From Lithospermum erythrorhizon (lineage: Eukaryota; Streptophyta; Magnoliopsida; Boraginales; Boraginaceae): DNA of 64,000 bases. Shown here one piece after another: positions 12,560 to 23,037 of the stretch. The translations under genes and the position numbers were made by a program. The stretch is from assembly GCA_019722365.1 (NCBI GenBank), contig JADFUC010000107.1, forward strand, positions 682,001-746,000, in the 5' to 3' direction. The notes below the pieces were generated by a model, which had not been told where the DNA came from, did no database searches, and was given only the letters and a program-made list of their open reading frames with translations. Numbering within the stretch: the first letter of the stretch is position 1; each line of letters starts with the position of its first letter.

Positions 12560-13313
12560 GGAGTAAACACTTATAATAATAATTGATACATTCGTAAATA
12601 TAACAATGATTGGATTGTTGATTCATTGCACCAATCACATGACAGGAGACAATACAAAGTTCACAAATGTGTCTGAGTACAACGATAATCGAGTTGTTCT
12701 AATAGAAAACAACTCAAAAATGTCAATAACACATATTGGCAAGACGATGCTGCTCTAAGGGCAAGGAAATTAACAAGTCCAACTCCAGAATATCTATCAT
12801 GTCCCAACTCCCAAGTATGTAGAAAAATTTACAATCGGTGTCTAAAATAATGGATTTACGAAATTATGTAGAGTCCGGACTAACCGATGCCAAGTTATAC
12901 CGAAGTTTGAAGATCACAGATAGACTGATCATCGGAGGATGAAGGATCGATTCCGTATATGTCATGCCATCTCAAGAAGCCTTTGTAGACAAGGCCAGAC
13001 GAAGTGATATCGATGATTTGTGGCATTCACGACTCGGACACGTGAGCTACAACAAGTTGAAGATCATGATGCAAAAAGGAATGATGAAGTTACTATCTCA
13101 GCATGAGATTCAAGGAGATATTGTCTGTGTTGGATGTCACTATGTTAAGGCACATTAGTTACCTTATCAACAAGAGGGGAGTTCAAGGCCAAGGAATCAT
13201 TAGAGCTAGTACATTCAAATGCCTTCGAAAAAATCAAATAGTGGCTACCAGTATTTCATAACCTTCATTGATGATTATAGCAGGTACGTATGTATGGGTA
13301 TACTTTATGAATT
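12560..13313 (+). mobile_element. Copia element A, left part: protease, GAG-pre-integrase and start of integrase
   Basis: Plus-strand pol in several frames. At about 12,600-12,760 it reads NDWIVDS, then CTNHMTGD and a protease-like stretch, with the glycine of the DSG active site lost at a frameshift. At 13,015-13,140 the GAG-pre-integrase motif LWHSRLGHVSYNKL and the zinc-binding C-x2-C end are clear, though the second half holds a stop. Integrase begins FIDDYSRYV near 13,262-13,290. It breaks off at 13,313 exactly where element B begins and resumes on the same strand at 23,038. No LTR of A was found. Decayed and non-coding today. Confidence 0.8.
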
Positions 13314-13505
13314 GGCTTAATTTCATCTACGCACCGGACGTTTTGGAAAACTTTCAAATAAGCACTTAAATATTTCAACCTTTTAAGTAAGCACCTGGGA
13401 TGCATTTTTGACACCTGAACTTTACAAAATAATAACACTTGTACTTTTTGAAGACAAAATCAAATTTTAAAAAGACAATTTGGTCAAACAACATCTAAAT
13501 AACTC
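13314..13505 (+). repeat. Left terminal inverted repeat of element B
   Basis: Matches the reverse complement of 22,868-23,037 over most of its length, including GTCAAACAACAT, CAAAATCAAATTTTAAA and TTTACAAAATAATRACACTT. It holds about 30 extra bases near 13,365-13,400, apparently a local duplication of the CTTTCAAATAAGCACTTAAA segment. Confidence 0.75.
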
Positions 13506-13812
13506 ATACTAGGGATAGTAGTGTGTAGTGGAGGATAGGTGTATTGAAGTCAGGAGGAGCCTGGACTTATACATAGAGATAGAAGTAGAATAGGGCGAAG
13601 AATAATGGGGAGCACTCGTATAAGTTTTTATTTGTAATTCTCGTATCATAGTGGAATCCTTCACTGGGCAAGCTGCCCCCCAGACCTCGGTATTGACACC
13701 AAACTGGGTTACCAAGTTGTCGTATTTTTCTTTACTTTCTGTTCCGTCTTTAAATAATTGTTTTAGTATCGAGTCAGTCGTTCTGTCATTCACAGTTGTT
13801 CTGACAACTGGT
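13506..13812. other. Unassigned DNA between the B end and the Copia C reverse transcriptase
   Basis: The minus strand has a 94-codon open frame (13,793-13,509) containing WGAACPVKDST that I cannot place in a family. A small inverted motif CAGTTGTT/AACAACTG lies near 13,795-13,812. The stretch may be the remnant of a separate insertion that removed the rest of the Copia C pol and its 3' LTR. Confidence 0.25.
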
Positions 13813-14450
13813 AGTTAGAGGCAGACGGTTACACTTTTTCCGTTGAGAAACACCAGTGGCGACTAGTCAAACTCGACATCTTTGAAATGATCCATCTGAA
13901 TTTTTTTTGACCTTATACACCCATTTACAGTTGAGAAAATTATGACCAGTAGGAATATATACTAAAGCCCAAATGTTATTCTGGAGGAGAGCCTTGTACT
14001 CATCCTGCATTGCTTTTTCCCAGTGCAAGTGTCCTTTAGCATGTGAATAACAAGTAGGTTCAACTATCTCGCTGCACAATGGATACTTGCTGACCTAAAA
14101 CACTCTTGGATTAAGAGAGTTAGTTTTATTTCTCGTGATCATGAGATGTGATGGAAGAGGACTTGTAGGTTGCATATCGGTGTAGGAGAAACTTGAGGTA
14201 ACTGAGACTGAGTTGGAGCTATAGAAGGAAAGACTGCAGAAGGAGAATTGCTAGGAATAGACAAATTTAGTGAGGAATGAGCAACTGGAGAAGAAGGGCT
14301 AGGTGAACTAGGATGACTTGAAACTAATGGGGAAGCAGGAGTTGTTACATGTGTAGGAATAGTACGTGGAAGCTGCATAGGAGGTTGAAGAACAACTAAT
14401 TTATTAGAGGATACATGAGAAGAGTGAGGCATAGAAGGGGAAAAACTTCA
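13813..14450 (-). mobile_element. Copia element C: linker and reverse transcriptase start, truncated
   Basis: Minus strand. A Ser/Pro-rich linker (about 14,432-14,139) typical of the integrase-RT junction is followed by the RT start HWEKAMQDEYKALLQNNIW and LNCKWVYKVKKNSDGSFQR (14,040-13,870). The frame then goes on through LVATG and SQR to about 13,815. The rest of RT, RNase H and the 3' LTR are absent, so C is 3'-truncated. The piece is separated from the C integrase by the GC-rich insert at 14,452-15,010. Confidence 0.75.
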
Positions 14451-14451
14451 T

Positions 14452-15010
14452 TTGTTGATGGTAGGCAGGAGACCCCGACGGTGCAGTCGTCGGCCAGCGC
14501 GAGGCAATCCGAAATAGGAGCGGATCCGGTCGGATCAGATGTTGTCCCAGGATGCGAAGCGGATCCGAACGGTAACCGAAGCCGGATCGGTCAGATAACC
14601 CAGGCAGTCCGGACGAAAGCAGGATCGAATTGATATTTTTCTTGTATTTTTCGAATTTTTTTGTATTAGGTTTAACTATTTTTTAGTATTTTCGAATTGT
14701 TAAATATCTTTGAGTAGTTTATTTTGATTTTGTATTAGGTTTAATTATTTTTTTTCCATTTAGAATTTTAAATATGTTTTAATTTAGTGTATTTTCTTTT
14801 CTTTTTTGTATGTTCAGTTTGAATATGGTTTCGGATCACAATTATAGCATTTGGTCTCCCGAGAATAGGTTCCGGATAGGATAGGTCGGGTTTGGATAAA
14901 TCATTAACGGACGGTTACGGTCGGTCAAATTTTTGCCCGAATCTTGTTTCGGTCAGGTCGAGATGGACGAAACAAACGGAATCGGTTCGGATAGAGTGGC
15001 TTAGGAGAAA
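14452..15010. mobile_element. GC-rich insertion of about 560 bp inside Copia C
   Basis: The insert interrupts C just after its integrase. Both flanks retain similar host words (AAACTTCATT on the left, AAACATTTTCATT on the right), as if a short target had been duplicated and then changed. Both ends are rich in CGGATC and TCGG words (GCGGATCCGGTCGGATC on the left, AATCGGTTCGGATAG on the right) around an AT-rich centre. This resembles nonautonomous hAT-type elements, but no exact terminal inverted repeat was defined. Confidence 0.5.
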
Positions 15011-15799
15011 CATTTTCATTAGATGTAAGAGTTGTAAAGAAATAATTTTTCATATGAGCCACGTCTACAGATATGTATGTCTACCCGGTAAGAAGATCTG
15101 AAACAGTGATATCGCGCTTATGATTAGGGCTGTATCTATAAATGACAAAGGCGAATACATATGGAAGTTTGTGTTTATTATAGGGTCTAAGATAAGGATA
15201 ACACCTACATCCAAATACCTTAAGAAAATTGGAGCCTGAAACTCTACTTCTAACTTTCTGATATGGAGAATCAAAATTCAGAATTTTTGTAGGGAATCTG
15301 TTGATCAAGTATACCGCAAAAGTAAATGCATCATCCCAATATGTGATAGAGGCATTGGTTAAAATAAAACCTCTCTCACACAATTTGTCTAATAATAAGC
15401 CTTCGTGGTACCATTTTATTCTGGCATATGTGGACATAAAATTTGATGATGAATGTCATGAAGAGACAAATTTCTATATTCATCACCCCAATCTGTTTAA
15501 AGTGTCTTAATTTTTCTATCAATCTGAGTTTCAACAAGTTGCTTAATAGTGTTAAAAATAGAACTAACTTTAGACTTAGGGAGAAAAATGAGAATTAGCC
15601 TAAAATGAACATAAAACTTAAAACCTTTATTAGAAACAATAGGAGCTGGGCCCCATACATCCGAAACAACTAACTTCAAAGGAGTTGAGGATACAAAAGT
15701 AGATTCTTCAAAAGCTAACCTATGACTCTTGCCCATTTGACATGAAGGGCATAAGAAATAGATGACTGTACTAAACATCATTTAAAGATGATAGAGGTG
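15011..15799 (-). mobile_element. Copia element C: integrase
   Basis: Minus strand in broken frames. From right to left it reads the end of the GAG-pre-integrase zinc motif CPSCQMGKSH (about 15,750-15,720), VSDVWGPAP near 15,660, then after a gap YHEGLLLD and the conserved INRFPTKILNFDSPYQ and LKVFGCRCYPYLRPYNKHKL (15,310-15,160). The integrase core lies between, partly lost. Its upstream part, ending in TWHNRLGHP, is on the far side of element D at about 21,300. Not functional. Confidence 0.75.
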
Positions 15800-16483
15800 T
15801 GTTGAGTTTGAAGGCAATTTTCAGTGTTTGAAAGGTAGGGGATCGAGACCCCGTCGGATTTTGAGGTCAGGAGTAAGGGGGTCTCGATGCAAAATGGGCG
15901 ATGCGTATTGAGCCCGTGAGACCACGAAGGTCGATGGGGTCTCGTCACAATATGTTGCCCGGTGCATTGTATAGGCGATGAGACCTCTTCGAGAGCCATC
16001 GAGACGTCGTCGGTGGTCTCGATGGGGTCTCAAATCGATATAGCTTGATTGTGTAATAAATGGGGATTAGGTCACATTTATTTTATTTATCCAAAAATAT
16101 TCCAAATTCTCTCAAAATTCCTTTTGTTCAAATTGATAGAGTTGTTCTCTCTTTGATTAGTATCGATTAGTATTATATCATTTTAAAGCTAAAATCTGGT
16201 GTGTGTAGATTTATCATTGAAATACTAAATTATAAAGTATTACTTTCGATTGGAGAAACTTAGTTTGATAGGACTTTGTAACAATCTTTGAGGATTCTTT
16301 ACGATTCGTTTACTGCAGCCCAGCGGGAGTACCTTGAAGGGAACACAATAGAATCTGGTATTGTTACTTTCGGTATTTTCAATTATTGTACGACCGGGAT
16401 TACTCACGAGATATTAGAGTCGTTGGTTTGGGTGTTGATATATACGTTTTAGTTATATCTATACGTATTGAATTAATACGACA
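15800..16483 (+). repeat. Element D 5' LTR
   Basis: Starts TGTTGAGTTTGAAGG and ends AATACGACA. Its first 230 bp are packed with GAGACC and its complement GGTCTC (for example near 15,846, 15,880, 15,918, 15,937, 15,980, 16,013 and 16,024), often as CGATGGGGTCTCG. A possible TATA-like and leader region follows at about 16,070-16,200. Confidence 0.9.
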
Positions 16484-16485
16484 AT

Positions 16486-16497
16486 TGGTATCGGAGC
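16486..16497 (+). other. Primer-binding site of element D
   Basis: TGGTATCGGAGC lies two bases after the 5' LTR. It matches the initiator-tRNA-Met primer site of plant Copia elements (TGGTATCAGAGC) with one change. It fixes the plus orientation of D. Confidence 0.9.
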
Positions 16498-16529
16498 TTG
16501 GTTGAAAGCTTGAGTCTAGATATAATTTA

Positions 16530-17240
16530 TCTGAGAATTGATGGCAAGAAATGCGAAGGTGTATTGATTTTGCCTTTAGAAGATGAACATGGAGGATTAT
16601 TTGTATGGGGAAGAAACCGTAAGCCTTTAGGTGAGAATCTCGCAAATATGGAGATTGAAGAGTGGAGCAGTAGATAGACAAGTCTTGGGTATAATTGAGA
16701 CCGTGCTTGTCTAGAAGCGTTATTCTGCCGATATGGCGAAGGAGGCAACGTGAGGGAGCGATGATAGATTTGTCGGGGTTATATGAGAAACCATCCGCCC
16801 AGCGATAAGGTACGGTTGATGAAGCCAATTGTTTCATGAGGATGTCGATAGATACTCCGATTGCTAGGCACCTTAATGATTTCAATAGTTTTGATAAATC
16901 GGGTTGTCTCTTTGTTGAAGTTAACCGAGAGGATGAATTCTGACATTGATACTATTGGCATCTTTGCGAGATAGTTAGGGAGGCGCGATGAGGAGACTCT
17001 GTGAGTAATTCGATCGGAATGAAGTTGCGGCTTAAGGTGAGTAGAAGAGCGTGTACGTCGAAGAAGTTCGGAAGAATGATGGAGTTGAGAAGGTTACGCA
17101 TTAAATGTGAAGCCAGGAGAGGTAGGAGCTATGACAAAGGGAAGCAACAAGAATAAGTGGAGGTCAATCGAGAGAGAGTAAGTCGAGTTCGGGCGTACTC
17201 TTGAGTCTTTGAAGAGGATGTGGCAAGATTAGTCACATGT
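16530..17240 (+). pseudogene. Element D gag remnant
   Basis: Plus-strand frames contain MEDYLYG, KPLGEN, DRQVLGIIETVL, MIDLSGLYEKPSAQ and IARHLNDFNS in the order of Tork/TNT1-type Copia Gag proteins. The CCHC knuckle survives as CGKISHMFFDNAR near 17,215-17,250. Frameshifts and stops divide the frame throughout, so no capsid protein can be made. Confidence 0.75.
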
Positions 17241-17329
17241 TCTTTGACAATGCAAGGCATCGGTGATCGAGGAGGGCAGCGGAAGCGTGTGAGATGTTGT
17301 TGATGACTATCGCGGATCTTTACTGTCTG

Positions 17330-17430
17330 TTGATTGCTCGATAAATTCTTGGATTCTTGATTCGAGGGGAGCGTCGTTTAAATACTCGCCCTTCTTCGAG
17401 GATATAATCATTGAATTATATGGGCTGGAG
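17330..17430 (+). pseudogene. Element D aspartic protease remnant
   Basis: SWILDSRGASF near 17,350-17,375 is the Copia protease active-site motif (DSGAS) with an extra codon inserted between S and G. Following sequence is shifted. The protease would be inactive. Confidence 0.7.
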
Positions 17431-17899
17431 GTATGGAGTCGGTTCGTGCGCTAGTGAGCCGCTAAAGATTGAAGGTATGGGAGATGTGAACTTGGAAGGC
17501 TGTCGAATGGTTCTACTGCCCAGTTATTTAAAAGTAGGAAGGCATGTCTAGAAGGCTGGTGAAAGCTTGATTTACGTGAGTCAAGCTGGATGAGAGGATG
17601 GTTACCCGGTACACATTCGGTGAAGGCATCACGGAAGGTAGCTCGAGGTGCGATAGCGTAGCCGAGGTGCGAAGATAGGTACTCATGCACTTCTTGGGAG
17701 TTCTCAGGTATTTATAAATTTCTGCCCCATTGATGGTCTGTGAAGGCGATGTTGTGGCGCAGCCAGGTGCAGAGCCACATGAGGCGAAAGGTATGAAGCG
17801 CTTGTTTCAAATAATGTGATACACGAGCTCGAATCTGTTGATCATCGTATACGTGAGCGTGATTGCAGGGAAGCGAGAGAAAGTCGATTTTGTTAAAAC

Positions 17900-18470
17900 T
17901 AGCGTTGAGCCTAAATCAGGAGGCTTGAGTTAGTTAGCACGGATGTATGGGGACGGCCTTTGTTAGTTACGTGGGAGGTTAAATGCATTATTATGTAACC
18001 TTCGTTGATGATGTGACGAGAAAAGTTTGAGTTTATTTCTGAGAAAAATAAATTAAAGTGTATGAAGTCTTCAAGAAATGGAAAGCTATGGTTGAGAATG
18101 AGGCCGAGGCGAGGTGAAGTGTTTGAGATCCGACGATAGGGGTGAATCACGGTGATATGGATTTCAAAAAATATTGTGCTGAGAATGGAATAAGGATCAC
18201 GAGACTATTAAAGGCATGACAGGCAGGAATGAAGGAGAGATGAGCAGGGGCGTTGAATAGTGCGAAGTATAATTCTGTTTGGTTTTACCTCAGCCGTTAA
18301 AGAGGCCGAGCCTTGTCAATCTTCTTTGCCTTGATAAGCAATGAGAGGACGCAGTCCCCACAATTCGAAATTCGAAGAGAAGTGGAGTTCTAAGAAGGTA
18401 AATTATTCTTTTCAGAAAGTATTTGGTTGTTTAAGCGTATGTTCATGTTGATGCAAATGCTAGAAATAAG
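17900..18470 (+). pseudogene. Element D integrase remnant
   Basis: TDVWGRP near 17,940, FVDDVTR-like sequence near 18,000, KVYEVFKKWKAMVENE near 18,057-18,105 and FKKYCAENGIR near 18,160-18,190 follow the Copia integrase core in order. Small indels separate each block. An FGCL motif near 18,425 marks the end of the domain. Confidence 0.8.
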
Positions 18471-18989
18471 CGAGCTAAATCTAACATTCTTTATTTTATT
18501 AGTTATGGCAATGACATGGGATCTGAGTTATGATTTGAAGAACCGGAGAGAATCGTCGAAGAAGCAAGAATGGTCTTGATGAGCAGTGTTATACAAAAGG
18601 CAGGCAGAGAAAGTGTTAGATGAGAGAGAGTGGAAGGGAGAAGTCACAAGCGGGGAAATGCCCAGTCGAATGCGTAGGAAGCGCGTGACTTCGGTTCACC
18701 GAATGACATGTCTTAGATACGTACCCTGCTCCCCGAAAATCAACTTTGAAGATCCGCTTTTCTTTGATATGGCATCTTTAGAAGAAAGAATGGGTTCGGA
18801 TGGAGGGGGGGGGCAATACGATGATAACATTTAAGCTTCAGGTGATCCCAACGAGGAAGATTGTTCGATGGTGATCGAATGTAGAAAGAACCTTGCGCAG
18901 TACCGAAAAGTATCGTGTCGAAAACCAACTGGAGGTATTCCCGCCTGGCAACTTTACTGGCGTGTGACAGGCGAGCACGGTAGTTATGT

Positions 18990-19420
18990 CGAGCGGTCTG
19001 ATGTGATGAAGCCGACCAGTGGGAGTTAGCGATGAAAGAGGAGATGGAGTAAGTTGTTGACAAGCATGGCGTGGGGAGTTAGTAAAGACGCGGGGGGAAA
19101 GCCAGAGAGAAAGAATATTGCGTAATAAATGGGTGCCGAATCAAGGAGGGCAGGATGTTAGCGGGGCGCTATAAAAGCTGGCTTAGTTGTCAAGGGATTC
19201 GACGGAGGAAGGAATTGACTACAAGCGAAATATTCTCACCCGTGAAATCGAGCTTGTGACAATCCCGAAGCTGTTTGGGATTGTGTGAGATGATCTGCTT
19301 AAATCGAGATGGATGTAAAAGCTAGCGTTCTTACATTGGTGATCTAGATGAAGAGTTATTCATGAAGAAACCTCAAGGTTTTGAGGTTAGAGGGAAAGAA
19401 GATTGATGAAACTTGAAGGG
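18990..19420 (+). pseudogene. Element D reverse transcriptase remnant
   Basis: NKWVPNQ near 19,125, GIDYKRNILT near 19,213-19,240, KLAFLH near 19,318-19,337 and EELFMKKPQGFEV near 19,350-19,390 match the Copia RT blocks KWVFK, GIDYxEIFSPV, VKTAFLHG and EEIYMxQPEGF in order. The catalytic YVDD block was not located and is probably lost. Confidence 0.75.
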
Positions 19421-19884
19421 AAGCATGCGGCTGAAAACGAAGCTCGAGGCAGTGGAATATTATCTTTGATAACTTTATCAAAAGGTTAAAGTTTGTAAGT
19501 TGTGCGATTGCGACCAGCTAACATTTACATAAAGGAAGTTTCAAAAGGGTATGTTATGCTAACATGTTGATAATGATGTTGATTGTGGGAGGCTGATTTC
19601 TGAAAGGTGAGCATGTTGAAGAAAGAGTTGTCGGTGGGATTTGCGATGAAGGACCTAGGTGAGGCGAAGCAAATTCTGGGGATGAGAATAATCAGAGATC
19701 GGGATTCTACGAGAGATTGACACAAAGAAGAATACCGGGGAAAGAAGGTGTCAGCGATTGGCATCTTTGGATCTGGCTTGTCGATACCGGATTGGTTGCT
19801 CATTTTCAATTATCGGTCACAGCGTTCGCTTTGAGGCGAAGATGATTTAGTATATGGATAAGGTGCTTATCTTCTGATGGAGTA

Positions 19885-20260
19885 GTCTTATGTATGCTAT
19901 GGTGTGCACCGAGACCTAATATTTCACATGTTGTGGGAGTTGTGCGTAGATATATGCAACCCGAGGAAAAGAACATTGTTAAGGGGAAGGCTGTGAAGTG
20001 GATTTTGAAATAGAATGGTGAGTCATGAAAATCCTTATGTTTCCGTAAATCTAGTGCGAGTTGAGTGGGACCATGTGAATCTTTGAATAGCGGTAGTGTT
20101 GTGTTGATAGTAGGAAGTCTACTAGTGGATATGTGTATTCGCGTTTGGGAATGCTGCTATTGGTGCGGAGATCAGTTACTGAAGCCAATAGTAGCGTTGT
20201 CTAGTTGTGAGGCGGGGAATACATGTTCTTGTAAGCGGAGCGGAAGTGAAATAGATAATT
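19885..20260 (+). pseudogene. Element D RNase H remnant
   Basis: SLMYAMVCTE (about 19,888), then the YMxxPGKEHW-like stretch ATRGKEHC (near 19,960), LVDMCI (20,118) and SWRSVTEANSSVV (about 20,165-20,200) followed by VALSSCEAG match the end of Copia polyproteins. Stops and shifts interrupt it. Confidence 0.75.
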
Positions 20261-20595
20261 TGATTTGCGAGACTTTCTTGAAAAATTGAATCTTGAGCAT
20301 GGATGCTAACACATCTTGTGATAATTCAGTGAGATTTATCGCTAAAAAATCTCGTGTTTAAATGCCGAGGACAAAAGCACATAGATGAGAGGTACCATTT
20401 TAAATGCGTTACGTATTGGAGAATGAGATTCACGAAGCTTGACAAGATGCAGGAGATTGAAAATCCGGTGATATGTTTACAAAGGTTGTAAACAAGGAGA
20501 AAGGCGAAGTTGTGTTCGACCCGGTTAACATGAGCGAATAGCTCGAAGGTCTTCTTTATGAGTGGAGGTCTTGAGGCGGAGATTTGAAAAGGCTT

Positions 20596-20608
20596 GAGAG
20601 TGGGAGAT
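20596..20608 (+). other. Polypurine tract of element D
   Basis: GAGAGTGGGAGAT lies directly before the TG of the right LTR at 20,609, the usual Copia second-strand priming site. Confidence 0.85.
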
Positions 20609-21292
20609 TGTTGGTGAAGGCATTTTCAAGTGTTTGAGTGCGAGGGGGATCGAGGCGCGTCGAGACTACGAGGTCGATGGGGGGTCTCGTCTTGAAATGG
20701 AGGCGGTGCAGCGCCAGAAGCCATTGAGACCACGAGGTCGATAGAGATGCCGATGCGATAACTGTTGCCGATACGTATTGTATAGGTAGTGGAGAAACCT
20801 CTTCGAGAGGCCGTCGAGACCGTAAATCGAGACAGGCTCGATGGGGTCTCGATCCCGATGGCGTTTATTGAGAATAAATGAGGTAGATGCATTATTTATT
20901 TATCCAAAAATATTCCAAATTCTCTCAAAATTATTTTTGTTCCAAATTCAATAGAGTTATTCTCTACTTGATTAGTATCAATAGTATATCATTTAAGATA
21001 AATCTAGTGTGTATATGTTGTCGTTAAGAATGCTAAATTATAAAGTATTCTTCGATTGGAGAAGGCAGTACGATAGAACACTGTAGCGATCTTTAGGGAT
21101 TAACTACAGTTAGATTTACTGCGGCAGGGGCGTCACGGCGAGGGAGCACTTGTATAAAGATCTGGGAGTATTCTTTCGGTATTTTTCGGTGTGTATGCAT
21201 TCAGATTACTCTTGAATATTAGGCTTCGTTGGTTTGGAGTGATGATAATATATCTGTTTAGTTATATATGCGTATTGAATTATCTAACAACA
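20609..21292 (+). repeat. Element D 3' LTR
   Basis: Starts TGTTGGTGAAGG and ends ATCTAACAACA, followed by GGGTG. It is the same length as the 5' LTR (684 bp) but differs by many substitutions and short indels, and keeps the same cluster of GAGACC/GGTCTC words. Confidence 0.9.
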
Positions 21293-21760
21293 GGGTGACC
21301 AAGTCGATTGTGCCAAGTAGCAACAGAGTTCTGTATCTCCTATCAAGGCAAATTGGGAAGGTTTATTGAACGACTTGAGGCTGAGAGAGTGGGAAATGAT
21401 GCAGGAACTTCCCGAGCTTGTATAGAGCTATGATCAGTCCCCTTGAGAGGCACCTGACCCTGAGGATTCTTGACAAAACAATTAGAAGCATGAAACTCAA
21501 GATAAACATTATTATCAGTTGCAAGTTGAGAAATGCTAAGAAAATTCTTTGTGATAGCAGGAACATGTAAAATATTATTTAGAGTAAGAGATTTGTAAGG
21601 AGTAGAGAGAGTTGATGTACCAATATTTTCTTTGGGAAGAGTTGCTCCATTACCAACAGTGATTTGATCATGACCAGAATACCCATTGTGCAAAGACATA
21701 TTCTGAATGTCTGAAGTGAGATGGTTTGAAGCACCAGAATCCACATACCAAGATCCTGAA
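21293..21760 (-). mobile_element. Copia element C: protease and GAG-pre-integrase start
   Basis: Minus-strand open frame 21,744-21,343 begins at the protease active site MDSGASNHLTSD and continues through ILHVPAITKNFLSISQL and VYLEFHASNCFV, the conserved blocks between protease and integrase in Copia. It then reads across two stops into VATWHNRLGHP at about 21,330-21,296, where D interrupts it. Confidence 0.85.
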
Positions 21761-22440
21761 TGGTCGAGGGAGTGGCAATGTAAACAGACTTAGGACCTGA
21801 GACATGAGACTATGTTTGATTGAACCTCTGATAGCATTTGAGTGCGAATGACCAGGCTGCTTCAAAATCGACAGAAAACTCCCTAGAGCTGGTTGTTTGT
21901 TGTTTGAACTGTTGATCATTGGATGACCTGGTGCTAACCTGGCTGCCTCGGGACTGAATGACTTTTGAGAGTGGAATCATTTGGATACGATCTAGATTTA
22001 AAGATTTTCCAAGACGTAACATAATTTCTAGTAGCCATGTTCACAGAAATTTCAGGTTCAGCTTTCTGATTCATTTAGCTGGTGTGAGGAAGTAAGTTGG
22101 ATAATTCTAATAAGTCGCTCTGGCATAAATAGATGTCACCAGAGAGTCATAATCAGTAGGCAATCCAAATAACACATGAGAAACCAACTCTGAATCAGGG
22201 ACAGGACTAAAAGAGGCCGTGAGATTGTCAGCTATTGTAAGTAAGCATCCATAGATAAATCCTTTCTTGGTAATTTTTCATAAAGAGGTATGAATGTGAG
22301 AAGCATTATCTCTGAAGATAATGATATCAGGATCATGTTTGGTCACCATAGATTGATTGAAGGACATCAAGGTAGTACCAAGAGAATTGACATTTGCAAG
22401 AGGAAAAGATCTTTAAGAATCCATGAAAAAAATTTGACGT
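21761..22440 (-). pseudogene. Copia element C: gag remnant
   Basis: Minus-strand sequence reads MDAYL, TIADNLTAS, SPVPDSELVSHVLFGLPTDY and DSLVTSIYARA around 22,255-22,110, the UBN2-type Copia Gag order (IADxL, DxEL, LxGLPxxYD). The N-terminal part, near 22,420-22,300, and the C-terminal half are broken by stops. Confidence 0.7.
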
Positions 22441-22448
22441 TTGTCAAT

Positions 22449-22734
22449 TTGGCTCTCATATCATAAAAGATTAACAAATGAGGAGAAAATGGTTTGTGTT
22501 TCATTCATAAGTTGTGCATGTATTTATACAGCAAAGGATCCTAATCAGATGTTAACAGACTCTACAATTGTGGAGAGTATATCTCCAAGAGCTGACAGTT
22601 ATCATAAGCTATCAAGATCCTATTTACAAGGATATTTGAAATACAAAGGCGTCTAACTAAGCATTACAACATTTGAATATTTCTAATAATTGATCCTTGC
22701 TGGCTAAGTAGGTTGTTGTCTTTCAGTTATCAAC
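22449..22734 (-). repeat. Copia element C: 5' LTR with primer-binding site
   Basis: On the minus strand the LTR appears to start TGTTGATAACTG at 22,734. A degenerate initiator-tRNA-Met primer site (TGATATGAGAGCC) at about 22,449-22,461 marks its inner end, just before gag. That makes an LTR of roughly 270 bp. No partner 3' LTR exists, because C is truncated near 13,813. Confidence 0.6.
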
Positions 22735-22867
22735 ATATATAGGTATATAATCATTATAAACTCTTCATCTATACTAACTCTTCATATCAGTGCAGATGAA
22801 AAGTTAAAAAATATTTTGAAATGAATAAGTATGTTAAAGAATGATGTGTGATTGAGATAGTTAAGAG

Positions 22868-23037
22868 GGATGAATGAGTTATTTGAATGTTGTTTGACCA
22901 AATTATCTGTTTAAAATTTGATTTTGTCTACGAAAGTACAAGTGTCATTATTTTGTAAAATTCAGGTGCAAAAAATGCACCCTGGATGCCTACTTGAAAG
23001 GTTCCCAAAAAGTCAAGTACCTAAATAAAATTAAACC
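22868..23037 (-). repeat. Right terminal inverted repeat of element B
   Basis: Reverse complement matches 13,314-13,505. Read inwards it starts GGTTTAATTTTATTTAGG. The last base before the host 9-mer is 23,037. Confidence 0.75.

Larger units (their letters stand above)
15800..21292 (+). mobile_element. Element D: complete but decayed Tork-like Copia retrotransposon
   Basis: The element has two direct LTRs of 684 bp (15,800-16,483 and 20,609-21,292), each beginning TG and ending CA. A tRNA-Met primer-binding site follows the left LTR and a polypurine tract precedes the right one. Internal homology runs gag, protease, integrase, RT, RNase H, the Copia order, all on the plus strand but with many frameshifts and stops. 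Flanking 5-mers are AGGTG and GGGTG (one mismatch). It sits inside Copia C at the LGHP motif of the GAG-pre-integrase domain, with C coding sequence continuing on both sides. LTR differences are many by eye, so the insertion is old. Confidence 0.9.
13314..23037. mobile_element. Element B: Mutator-like inverted-repeat transposon enclosing later retrotransposons
   Basis: The two ends are inverted copies of about 170-190 bp (13,314-13,505 and 22,868-23,037), both starting GGYTTAATTTYATYTA when read inwards. Flanking 9-mers are TTATGAATT (13,305-13,313) and TTATGAAAA (23,038-23,046), seven of nine identical, the target length of Mutator-like elements. The interrupted host is Copia A, whose integrase reading continues on the right, so both boundaries are supported by host coding sequence. 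No transposase was found inside. Once the retroelements are removed, little but the inverted repeats remains, so B was probably a nonautonomous MITE-like element. Confidence 0.7.

Noticed and set aside
13314..23037. Reading the 13.4-kb and 22.9-kb repeats as LTRs
   Set aside because: They are inverted, not direct, and lie outside the truncated Copia C, so they cannot be its LTRs.
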